Assembly: GCA_029204225.1 (NCBI GenBank)
Contig: CM055100.1
Location: 56,525,628-56,589,627, forward strand
DNA length: 64,000 nt
From: Diphasiastrum complanatum
Taxonomy: Eukaryota > Streptophyta > Lycopodiopsida > Lycopodiales > Lycopodiaceae
Direction: 5' to 3'
Shown: in pieces, positions 11,690 through 21,496 of the stretch
Layout of the letters: the number at the start of each line of letters is the position of its first letter
How positions within the stretch are numbered: position 1 is the first letter of the stretch
The notes under the pieces: generated by a model
Seen by the model: only the letters and a program-made list of their open reading frames with translations
What the model was told of the DNA's origin: nothing
The model's database searches: none
Made by a program: the position numbers and the translations under genes

Positions 11690-12879
11690 TGTTGGAATTT
11701 AATCTAACTCCTACTCATCCCAATAGCCATTCTTCATTCTTTGATTTTTACTCTCTCAAATGAAACCTGTAGAAAATGGACTATTTTTCAACAGTCTGCA
11801 TATATGAACTTATAGTCGCTACAGTCTGCATATTTACTCAGGTTTTTCAGCAGGCAAAAAACCTGAGACCCAACACTGTCGCTTCTTTTTACCAACCTGA
11901 GCAACTAAGTGTTTAGCAACACTTATGTAAGTTGTTTTTGATCCATTTAGGCAATTCCATAAAAGCGATACTTTTTGTGAAAAATGCGACACTGCATTTT
12001 TGCATGCAATTTTTGACAAGCGACAATTAGGGCAAAAGGCGACACTGTATTTTTACATGAAGTTTCTGACAGGCGACAAAAAGGTGAAAAACCCGACACT
12101 GCAACTTTACACGGGATACTACACATGCGACACTCTACAAAAATACATGGTATTCCAAGTACAGACTGTCTATGTCTTCACGTTCCAATAACAACTATTC
12201 TAATTAGTCAGTTAATCAACAATTAAGTGATCTTGTAAATATAAAATAGAATAATACAAGATCTTCCAGTTGATATATATATATATCTGTGTGTGTGTGT
12301 CAAATGAGCGATTGAAGATAAGGAGTGTACATGCAACAGTATATGACAGAGATACAACGACCAGAATGGGTCTTTCAGTAGCGGACTCCTCGGAGTTAGT
12401 GACTATAGAGAGAGATATATATATATATATATATATTCAGAACTTTAGCGATTGTTTTGAATCTGTAAGTAGGATCACACTCTTATCAGCGCAATTGTAT
12501 TGTGATCTGATCGTTGTGTTCACAACATTATTATACAGATTCGCTATTGTTCTACACCATCGCATTCTTGTTGAATGATAATAACTCTCACTCCTCTTAC
12601 ACAAACATTATTATAAGAGAAATGTATGGCTATCTCTGACGTCTAAATTAATTTTACATTCTCTTCATATCAGATTATCAGTATTAGGAAGATTGCATGG
12701 CTGTCACAGATGCCTAATCGTTTCTTGCAATCTCTCTTTCACGGCAGTCTAAGACTCCTACACTGATAATCTGGTTCAACACAAAAGAACAACTCGTAAA
12801 CTCCGTTCTCTAAGTAATCCACAATTTTGTTAATAAGAATTTTTGTTTCATCAATTGACATCAATCCAAAACGTCAACA
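11690..12879 (+). repeat. 3' LTR of element E
   Basis: 1190 bp partner of 8446-9695, preceded by polypurine tract AAGGCGGAG. Contains a tandem duplication of about 54 bp (from 11987 and from about 12041), a short GT run (12289-12300) and a TA run (12412-12436). Confidence 0.86.
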
Positions 12880-12883
12880 GATG

Positions 12884-12925
12884 TGGTATCAGAGCTGATA
12901 ATCTCCATTTCTCGAACCCACAATT
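12884..12925 (+). other. Extra PBS and leader start after the 3' LTR of element E
   Basis: GATG-TGGTATCAGAGCTGATAATC and about 25 further bases match the sequence after the 5' LTR (9696-9735). Similarity stops near 12925. An ordinary 3' LTR would be followed by host DNA here. Confidence 0.78.
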
Positions 12926-12959
12926 TTCCATGGTTTTTTGTTTCTTGGACAAATTCATA

Positions 12960-13520
12960 ATGATACAAATAGGTGTTTTGTTTTTAAAATGTCTACTTAT
13001 GGCCCTACTTCTGGTGTTGATTTGGCGGAAAGAAATATGATATTAAAAAGGCTTGGTGTTATTTTGATCATGTGCATAATGTCAAACATTGGGTGACATT
13101 GGTAGTTGATGTGGAATTTGTAGAGCTAGATCATAAATGCCAATTGTTGTTGGACATGCTCCATGTAATTTTGATGATTTTTTTTCTATTTTTTAGAATT
13201 CAATATATGCAAACCATTGCAATTTGTGAAATGAAATATGAAGACAAACAAGCACAAATACTATTCTGTAAATTGCATTCACATTCATGGCAAAACATAG
13301 CATCGATGCAGTCACATTTAGGGGCTCATGATCGATGAGGCTCAAGCGAATTGGTTAGTTATTAGAATTGTGTTTGGACAAGGACCTGAAATACCTATGG
13401 AAGAAAAGAAGTGTCATGCTTTTGGCACTTCATGGACTCTATTTGTAAACATACAAGCAAGCACATCAACCAAAAATCTAGAAACGCACAACTATGAGCA
13501 GCAAACGTAAGAATAATCCT
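12960..13520 (+). pseudogene. Transposase-like remnant
   Basis: Plus-strand pieces in two frames: YDIKKAWCYFDHVHNVKHW (about 13030-13095), TIAICEMKYEDKQAQILFCK (about 13213-13272) and, after a frame change near 13310, LMIDEAQANWLVIRIVFGQG then PEIPMEEKK. They recall, from memory, an uncharacterised transposase-like protein family seen in plants (acidic D-QANW followed by a C-FHW segment). I cannot name the superfamily and saw no terminal repeats. No full-length frame remains. Confidence 0.35.
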
Positions 13521-14310
13521 AGCCCCCCTAGCACAAGGGCAAAGCAGGCCATTGAAATACCAATGTCTCCAATACAACAGCCAAGCTCAAGTTGTCATAG
13601 CAAAATGCGAAGGAGGTAGAGTGTCTCATTATTAGCAAAGGAGCATGTGGCACATGGAGTAAAATTGAATGCAATTGTAAGCTCAATGAATAGACTTTTA
13701 GATCTAAACTGTTCAAGATGACAAATACATTCCTTGCAAAACACTTGTACTATATTTTTTTGAAGTTGAAAGGCTTGGACATGGATCGAAATATGTTCAT
13801 TCACCAACATGTATTAACTCGCCAACAGTTGTTTCATGTCATTTCCACACTGACAACATTACCAATAGGTTGATACAAATTTGGTATTCCTGGCTTACAC
13901 ATGAATTTATATTGTTAGTGAAACTTCAAATGTTACAAAAGACTCTTTTCTTGTCTTTTAAATGATAATTGTAAGAGTGTTTTGTCAGAAATTGTGTCAA
14001 AGGAGATTTGAGAGTATGGATATGATCAAATTTAGTCTTGAGTATAATCATTTGTTTTGTAGTGTTATTAATTATGTGACATTTTAAGAATAGCACTTTG
14101 TGGCTTTATTTACCATTGTTTTCTATGAACTACTCGTGTATGTTACACATGTTGTTGCACAAAGTGATGGTCATTTATTTTCGTATGTTGATTGTTCAGT
14201 CAAATTTCAATTACATCAGTTTATTGATTTCTTTAAAAAGTAAAACCATTTTTATAAACAATTATGTATGTATTGAAATTGCATTCATCCAATAAAATGT
14301 CAAAGAAATC
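13521..14310. other. Unassigned AT-rich sequence
   Basis: No reading frame with recognisable content and no repeat shared with the rest of the window. Probably decayed transposon or intergenic DNA. Confidence 0.4.
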
Positions 14311-15620
14311 TGTGGTTGTCATGATCAATGTTTTTTGTCCAAAAAAACTCACTGAACTCGCGGAAATTTACTCGCAAAAGGCCAATCCTCGAACCCGAAG
14401 CACCAAATCATCATAGGAACAAAGGGATTTTGGATCCATAGCAAATCTCATTCTCTCTCTCAAATCAACCCACTAGTGTGACTAGTGAGCCATCAATAAG
14501 TGGAAGGAATGAACTATCTTCTAGTACATCACTTGATACTAAATGATGGGGAAACGAGCCCAAATTGACCCATCAACAATGATGGGAGCTTAGGATTTTT
14601 TTATGTTATATCAGACGAGTACCCACAGGAAGATTCCCATGAAACTACCAGCTTGTATCTAAAAACTACCATATATATGAGACTTAAATTGCCCCTCTAA
14701 ATTTAGAGGACCACGAAACTCTCTGTGAGCTTGATAGGCCGCTAGATGCAAGACGCCTAATGCTTCGCAATCCTACTGTTACGGCAGTCTCAGACTCCTA
14801 CTCTGATAACCCAAAGGATAACAAGCTTTTGATTCTGTTCCCTAGTCAATCCACATTCCTGAAATCACAGTTATTACTGTGTTCATATTCTTCATTGTTT
14901 TTCTTACTGTTGATAGAGACATCGTTTACATCGTAATTGCCTCTCGCGTTCTGCTTCCGTCATAGCTCCGTTGTAGTCTCAATCAATCGTAGACCAAGCA
15001 GACCACCATCATACACCAACACACATGTTATTAGAGCTTTGGTGCAAGTTACTTGAAAGATCAGCCATGTTTAACAAGGATTTGGAGGAGCTACCAATTC
15101 TAGAGCATGCTAGATTGATTTCTACTCAAAAATCAAACATTTTTCAACTGTAGAATTGATTTTTTGTAAATAAAAACTCAATAAAAAGCAAAATCATTGA
15201 AGTAGGCCGATTTCAATCCATACTTGGTGGAATGTGGTGACTTTAATTGCTATGTAGGTCTTATTGCATCCTACAAATATATCCACTTTTTAGCAATTGC
15301 ATGTAGAATCTTGAAGATTCAATTTTTTTGTGATTTGTCAAAACCTCTAAATTTGATTGGATCTCTATTTTTTGAAGTTGCTGGACTTTAATAGAGTGTG
15401 TTTCAATCTTAGAAAGTGGCAAGATTCATTAGATTGTTGATAGATCATAGGTTGATCAAGAATTCTTCATTTTATGTGTTGGATTTGCTAGGTTTTGTGC
15501 AAAAAAGAGATTTGAGAGGTTCCATATCTTTGTGATTTCTTCTTGAGTTCATTTGTTGACATTCAAGAGAGTGCTTTGTGCATTTGAACAAGTTGAAAAA
15601 AATAATCAAATCATTGCAAC

Positions 15621-16145
15621 ATGGCAACTTCAAGTGGCTACATGTTAGAAGGCAATGGTAGACTTACCTCAGTCAACTATTCTACTTGGAAGGTGAGGAT
15701 GGAGTGCTTATTGGGGCTGAATGAGTTGATGGAAATTGTTGTAGGTGTGGAGGAGAGGCCTCAAGCACCCCAAGATCAGTTAAGTTGTTCAAACTTGATG
15801 TTTGTGTTGTTGCTAACCAAGTTGGATGTATGGCAAAAAAGACATGTCAAATCAAGAGGTATGGCACAAGAGGTATGACACGAGAGATTGGGGCATCTCA
15901 ACTTCAAGACATTGGATAGTGATGGAAAAAAGGAAAGTGGTTCTTGGTCTTCCCAAATCTTTGTTAAGAAATAGTCATGTTTGTGAGAAATGTGAAGTTT
16001 CTAAGTCACATAGGTTACCTTTCAGATCTACATCAACATCAAGTAAGCCTTTCCATCTTGTCCATTCGGATATTCATGGTTTATCTACAATTGGCCATAC
16101 TGGTGCTTGGTGGAACAAATTATGCTTTCCTAACCTCTTTTGTTG
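15621..16145 (+). pseudogene. Copia H gag start fused to pre-integrase and integrase start
   Basis: MATSSGYMLEGNGRLTSVNY, then STWKVRMECLLGLNELMEIV and VGVEERPQAPQDQL is the gag N-terminus. After about 55 codons the sequence jumps to the segment before the pre-integrase domain (KLDVCVVANQVGCM, frame changed). Then follow NQEVWHKRYD, VVLGLPKSL, NSHVCEKCEVSKSHRLPF and LVHSDIHGLSTIG, the integrase N-terminus. Most of gag, the zinc knuckle, protease and the integrase core are missing. Not functional. Confidence 0.8.
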
Positions 16146-16289
16146 GTGGAACTTTCAATAGCTTTCTTATTGAAAGTTCCACCAACCTCCATGTGTAGAT
16201 GAGGCAAGGCAAAAAGAGGAGTGGATCCAAGCAATGGATCTTGAGTATCAAGCTCTTATAAAGAACAACACATGGAGGTTGGTGGAACT
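16142..16289. repeat. Perfect foldback structure at a deletion junction
   Basis: Two perfect inverted repeats share one arm. 16142-16160 pairs with 16168-16186 (19-bp arms GTTGGTGGAACTTTCAATA, 7-base loop). 16175-16195 pairs with 16269-16289 (21-bp arms). They lie where the integrase start of element H joins the linker before RT. Confidence 0.9.
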
Positions 16290-16990
16290 GACGCAAGTGG
16301 ATCTTCAAGGTCAAGACAAACCAAAATGGATCAATCAACAAAAACAAAGCAAGGTTGGTGGCCAAGGGATATGCACAAGAACATGGTATTGACTATGATG
16401 AGACCTTTGCACCTGTGGCAAAGATGGTAAGCATTCAAGTCATCATCTCTCTTGCTACACTATTTGGTTGGGATCTATGGCAATTGGATATCACTAATGA
16501 ATTCTTGAATGGTGATCTTGAGGAGGAAGTATACCTGGAGCAACCCGAGGGCTACATCTTACATGGGAAGCCAAATCATGTTTGTTTTCTACAAAAGAGT
16601 TTGTATGGTCTTAAGCAAGCCCCAAGGAGTTGGTATGCTATGCTTAACACATTTCTACTTTCTCAAAACTTTGTTATGAGTGATTATGATCATTCACTTT
16701 ATTATAGATTTGCTGAAAATGATGTTACCATTCTACTAATCTATGTGGATGATATCATATTGAGTGGAGGCAACAATCAAGATATTGATGAGATCAAGAT
16801 TGCAATTAAGAAGGAGTTTGAGGTGTGATCTTGGACATTTGCATTATATCTTGGAAATAGAAGTGTTTAGATCTTCTCAATCTACTCTCATTTGTCAAGA
16901 GAAGTATGCTAACTCTATTCTAAAAAGATTTCATATGGTAGATGCAAAGCCTTGTGATACACCTATGGAGTCAAATGTAAAGCTCACTAA
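16197..16990 (+). pseudogene. Copia H reverse transcriptase (partial)
   Basis: Linker and RT: DEARQKEEWIQAMDLEYQAL, NNTWRLVELT, then a frame change, RLVAKGYAQ region, DYDETFAPVAKMVSIQVII, LWQLDITNEFLNGDLEEEVY, QKSLYGLKQAPRSWYAML and catalytic YVDDIILSGG near 16744. A frameshift near 16825 follows (EFEV, then DLGHLHYILEIEV). The reading continues through RSSQSTLICQEKYANSILKR to DTPMESNVKLTK and breaks near 16990. RNase H is missing. The uninterrupted stretch 16355-16828 covers the palm and YVDD. Confidence 0.85.
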
Positions 16991-17590
16991 GTTTGAGGTG
17001 TGTACCTCTCAAGTAATATTCGAGTTCTTGAAGATCTTTGAACAATTGGTTGAACAATTGGTTGACCAGATTCAAATGGTGTCTCTTCTTGAATTTCTCC
17101 AGACTTGTTCGAACTAGTGTTTCGATAGGTATTGTCGGCTGCTCAGCTTTTGTAGCTCAAATTTTTTTGGCTACAGGTTCTATAGAAGGAACATCATGAG
17201 TGGACAATTCGGTGTTGTGTAAGGCAGGATGAAATGACACAACATCATTTGTCGATGGTTGTTTAAAATTGTGGAATGCATACTCTTTGAAGATTACATC
17301 CCTAGAAACAGATGCAACATTGGTGGATGGACCATAAACTTTGTAAGCTTTATGCTCATCGGGATAGCCAATGAAAATACATTTATTTGACCTCCGGTTC
17401 AGTTTATTTCTAAGCTATTTAGGAACATGAACAAAATATATATAACCAAAGATTTCAAAGATGGTTGACACTAGGTTTGTGTCTATGTCACATTTGATAA
17501 GGCGTTATGCTATTGACTGCTTTTGTGTTGGATCTATAGATAACATGTTGTGGCAGTGGCTTCTACCCAAAATTTCAAAGGTAAGTTGGG
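16990..17590 (-). pseudogene. Copia integrase C-terminal fragment, inverted
   Basis: Minus-strand reading gives FGYIYFVHVPK, KCIFIGYPDEHKAYKVYGPS, SRDVIFKEYAFHNFKQPS and further on RSSRTRILLERYTPQT, the integrase tail and the linker to RT of a copia element. Several stops are present. It lies between two plus-oriented copia fragments and is not part of either. Confidence 0.72.
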
Positions 17591-17599
17591 GGTCTAAAT

Positions 17600-17852
17600 C
17601 AATGTGCTCCGACATCACTATTTTGTGATAATCAAAGTGCCATTGCCTTGTTAGCCAACCCTAGATTTCACTCTAGGAGTAAGTACATTGAACTCAAGTA
17701 TCACTATGTAAAAAAAAAAGAGGTCAAATTGCAGTACTATCGAACGCAAGATATGACGACATGTATTTTTATCAAAGCACTAAGCTTGGATGCACACAAA
17801 AAGTTTTGTGTAGAACTAAGTTTAAAGGTCAAGGCATTCATGGATTCAGATT
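17600..17852 (+). pseudogene. RNase H C-terminus of B-family copia B0
   Basis: Plus-strand end of a copia polyprotein: FCDNQSAIALLANPRFHSRS, KYIELKYHYV, then TCIFIKALSLDAHKKF, ending at VKAFMDSD and a stop at 17852. A polypurine tract and LTR follow at once, so this is the true 3' end of the element. Upstream sequence is lost at the junction near 17600. Confidence 0.82.
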
Positions 17853-17861
17853 AAGGGGGAG
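17853..17861 (+). other. Polypurine tract of B0
   Basis: AAGGGGGAG directly before the LTR start TGTTGGATTATTC. Confidence 0.85.
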
Positions 17862-18520
17862 TGTTGGATTATTCTCCTACTAATCGACTAATCGACGTTT
17901 TAATCTTCGTCCAACTTGTCCAAACCTGCAGATTGCTTCATGTTTTTACACAGTCTGCATAACTACTCGAAAATTTCTCATAATGTCGAGATTGTCGAGA
18001 TTTTTGCCTTTCGAGATTTTCTCTCACTTCGGCTTTCTCGCAAAATGTCAGATGCATTAAATATTAAGAAAATGACTTTGGTAAAGACCTTCGTATTTTT
18101 TTCAATAGTTGCACTTAATTCAGACTTTTATTTAGTCATTCAGAAATAGCTTAAAGTACGTGGCTTTGATCCGCAAAACTTGTTGTACTCATTTACATCT
18201 GTTTGGGTTTTCATACTGAATCAATACTATCTTCATATTGCGTTCAGCTTTGTCTCAGAATGTATGCGTTTCTGTAGTTCTTTGCGACAGATTATTTGTC
18301 TGATAATTCAATGCCTAAATGTTTGGCTACGTAATCATTGTAGTGACTAATGATTTCAAAGCTAGTTACTATAAGATCGCGTGATTTCTATCACTAGTGT
18401 TTTGTTCAAAATTGATAGGCGTAGTCATGCATAAAGAAAGAGGAAGATAGTTTATTCCGCTACGCACAATAAGTTTTCTTTTTTGTCGTTCAAATTTTTT
18501 TTATTCAATGACCTATCTTT
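17862..18520 (+). repeat. 3' LTR of B-family element B0, interrupted by A1
   Basis: Starts TGTTGGATTATTCTCC. Its later part (about 18200-18510) matches, inverted, the LTRs at 29883-30725 and 34018-34799, and directly the fragment at 57258-57554. It stops at 18520, where element A1 begins, a short distance before the expected LTR end. Confidence 0.8.
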
Positions 18521-19169
18521 TGTGAAAGATTCAACTAGTTTCATCACATTTTGCAATATTTCCATATTTGGCATATTGAGGCCAAAACTTGTTTTAGTCT
18601 TAGAGGTTGACTTTTCAAAGTTCATTAGTCTAAATTTCATTTGAATAAACACTTTTTGAAAGTGTGGGAAAGATAGAATGCGAGTTTGGTAGATTCAATT
18701 TGAATAAGTTGGGTACATTGAATCTAGACCCAAAATTGGTAGGGTTAGCATTTTGGTGGGAAATCCAAGTGGCCAAATAGGGTTTGGACCTGCTATAAAA
18801 GGATGTAACTCGTGGAGAGAGTCATCTTCTCTCTTGTCTATCTCATTTCATGCTTATACATGGTTCTCTTGGGTTCTACTATCCATTGGTGCACTATCTT
18901 GGTGATTGCTTGCAATTCTATGTGTAGAATGATCTACATTTGCTATTTTTGGATCCACACGTGTGAAATACAGTAGCTTGCTGGTTTTGTACGGACAGCA
19001 ACAGTACATAATAATTTCATTCAAGTTTGATCAAGTTCTATTAGTGTTTGCATCTCAAATTGTGTGTAGATGCTGATTTTTCTACATTGGTGAAATTGGT
19101 AGTGTATTTCTCTTCCTAACCAAAGATCATTCAAGTAGATTGGATCTTAAGGATCTGAAATCTTTCACA
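18521..19169 (+). repeat. 5' LTR of A1
   Basis: 649 bp with ends TGTGAAAGATT…AATCTTTCACA-like inverted termini. Close to the LTRs at 37196-37845, 39041-39677 and 55700-56332. TATA-type box CTATAAAAGG near 18794, and CACACGTGTG at 18956-18965. Confidence 0.92.
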
Positions 19170-19181
19170 TGGTATCAGAGC
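19170..19181 (+). other. Primer-binding site of A1
   Basis: TGGTATCAGAGC directly after the LTR. Confidence 0.9.
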
Positions 19182-19768
19182 TTGTGTTTCAGGTTATGAA
19201 GGAGGAAATCAGATCTATCAATGATTTGGTGAAGATATCAAGTCTAGAGCATGCTAGAGAGGATTCTACACCAAAATCGGATTTTTTGCTTTTGTAGATT
19301 GGATATTTTGTAGATCAAAACACTAAATAGGTCAATATACTTGTTCAATTCCATTTTTTGAATTCACATGCTGGATTTGGCCGATTTTTGGATCATTGGT
19401 TCAGCCTAAGTGGTGGCTTATAGATTGCATATCAAATTTCAGCATTTGCATGTAGATTTGGAATAGTCAATTTTTTGTGCTTTTGTCAAAACCCTAATTT
19501 TGATTGGATCTCTAGATAGTGAGGTTGCTGGACTTCATTTGAGTGTGTTTCAATCTTAGGAAGTGGCAAAAGTCATTAGATTGAGGATAGATCATAGGTT
19601 GATCAAGATTCCATGATTCTATGTGTTGATTTGCTTGGATAAGTGCTAGAAGAGAATTTGTGAGATAGTTTCAAATCTTGGTGATTTCTTTTGAAAGCAT
19701 TTGTTGTTGTTCAAAGGAGTGCTTTGTGCATTGAAACAAGTTGAAAGAGAAGATTTGGTCATTGCTAC

Positions 19769-21336
19769 ATGGCAACCTCAATTGGAGTCATGTTGGAAGC
19801 CAATGATAGGCTTACCTCAAGTAGCTATTCATTATGGAAAGTGAGGATGGAGTCACTTCTTGAGATGAATGACGTTTTGGATATTGTTGTAGGTTTGGAG
19901 GAGAGACAAGCAACACAACAAGATCAATTGAGGTATGACAAGAGGGCCAAGAAGGCTCTACACATGATAAAGATGAATGTTACCAATGAACTTCTCAGGA
20001 AGTTGGTAAGTGCACATCATCTTTGGAAGCTTGGAATTCATTGAAGAAGCTTTATGAATCCAGGTCTACTTCTAGAGTATTGACTCTAAGAAGGCAAATC
20101 TTTTCTTGTTTGCAAAAGAATGAAGAAAGTCCAAGTACTTTTGTTTTGAGAATGAAAGCATTGAATGATGAGTTAGCTTGCATAGATGAAAGCATTAAGG
20201 AAGAAGAGCTTATTCAAGTGATTCTTAATGGCTTGTTGGATGCTCATGCTAAAATTGTTCAAAGTATTGCTATTCAAAAGACTTTGCCAAGTTTGATGGA
20301 TCTTCAAGAGATCTTGATCAATGAGGAATATAGGCTTCAAGCAAGAGGTGGATCTACATCGACACTTCAAGAGGATGCTATGTTCACAAAGGGCAAATTC
20401 AAGGGCAAAACCAAAAGCAAGTGGTCTAAAGGGCAAGATCAAGTGGATGCTTCTTCAAGTGGCAAAAAGAAGGATAGATCAAAGCTCAAGTGCTTCTATT
20501 GTGGCATCAAAGGACACTTTGCAAGTGAGTTCTACAAGAAGAAGAGAGATCACGGAGACAAGCAAGGTAATCTTACTCTTGATGAGGATGGTTTGGATGT
20601 GCAAGATGCAAATGATGATGCTTTTGTGATGTCTTCATGTATGTTTGCTAATGATGGAGATCTAGATCCTTGGTGGATTGATAGTGGAGCAAGTTCACAC
20701 ATGACCTTTCACAAAGAGTACTTCACTTCTTTGTTGGCATATGGAGATGACAAGAGGGCGATTTACACGGCCAATGATGGTGAGTGGGATCAAGCTTTGT
20801 TGTGTGCCAATTTCTTGTGCAATAGGTGGCCGAGTGCTATTTTGGATGGAAGGACACCTTTTGAGATGCTATTCAAGAGGAGGCCGAGTGTCAACTTTCT
20901 AAGAACCTTTGGATGCACATGCTATGTCAACATTACTCTTGATGATAGGACCAAGGAGGATCCATCTTCAAGAAGAGGTATTTTTGTTGGATATAGTGAG
21001 GTGAGTAAAGCCTACAAGGTTTACATTCCTTCTACTAACAAAGTGATTGTTGGTAGAGATGTCATTTTTGATGAGGGAAACATTCCAAAGGTGTCTTCAA
21101 GCATGATTGATGGTAAAGTAGATGGATCTAACATTCTTGATGTTGATGAGAAGGATCCTACTTTGGATGGTGGTGATGATGGACCTTCATGAAGTCAAAA
21201 GCCAAGGAGAACATCAAGAGAAAGACAAGTACCTTCAAGGCTCACATATGATCAAAAGGGTAAGCAAATAGTTTCCGGAAACTATGTTGCTTTCCTAACC
21301 TCTTTGGATGAGCCTACAAGTGTAGATCAAGCAAGC
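19769..21336 (+). pseudogene. Copia A1 gag-protease-integrase, internally deleted
   Basis: MATSIGVMLEANDRLTSSSY starts gag. A one-base deletion near 19999 shifts the frame (compare A4). From 20023 an open frame of 389 codons runs through EAWNSLKKLYESRS and VILNGLLDAH, zinc knuckle CFYCGIKGHFASEF with the last Cys replaced by Phe, then protease WWIDSGASSHMTF. At TANDGE it joins WDQALLCANFLCNRW, an in-frame deletion removing the end of protease, pre-integrase and most of integrase. It continues GCTCYVNITLDDRT, GIFVGYSEVSKAYKVY, VIVGRDVIFDEG to a stop, and then readable linker (NYVAFLTSLDEPTSVDQA) until 21336. RT is missing. Confidence 0.88.
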
Positions 21337-21496
21337 GCATAGCTTCATTTAGCACCATACCGACCTACACACCCAAAAGAGAGTTATCACATATGGTGCC
21401 GAATTGCTAACATTTGATCAAGGCGCGCTCCAGAGTGATTGATTTTTATTCATTGATTAGTTGGTGCTAATTATATCTGAAAAAGTAATGCCTTAC
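21337..21496. other. Junction between A1 and the P450 gene
   Basis: 160 bp that match neither the copia nor a P450 exon. On the minus strand this would be the start of the P450's next intron (GTAAGG at 21496-21491). No further exon is seen before the retroelement. Confidence 0.5.

Larger units (their letters stand above)
14311..16990 (+). mobile_element. Copia element H, 5' part with internal deletions
   Basis: Plus-strand copia. An LTR-like stretch ends at 15025 (…CCAACACACA); its left end is not fixed, and TGTGGTTG at 14311 is a candidate. The PBS at 15026-15037 is a degenerate TGTTATTAGAGC. A leader of about 580 bp leads to the gag start at 15621. The pol region is internally deleted and ends near 16990, where an inverted fragment of another copia begins. 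No 3' LTR was found. Part of the LTR (14740-14820, CGGCAGTCTCAGACTCCTAC) resembles the LTR of element E. Confidence 0.65.
18521..21336 (+). mobile_element. Copia A1 (A family), 5' part
   Basis: LTR 18521-19169, PBS 19170-19181, leader, gag start 19769, gag-protease joined in frame to late integrase, cut off near 21336. The 3' half and 3' LTR are absent. Beyond the break lies the P450 gene. The five bases before it (TCTTT) would be its target duplication. Confidence 0.82.
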
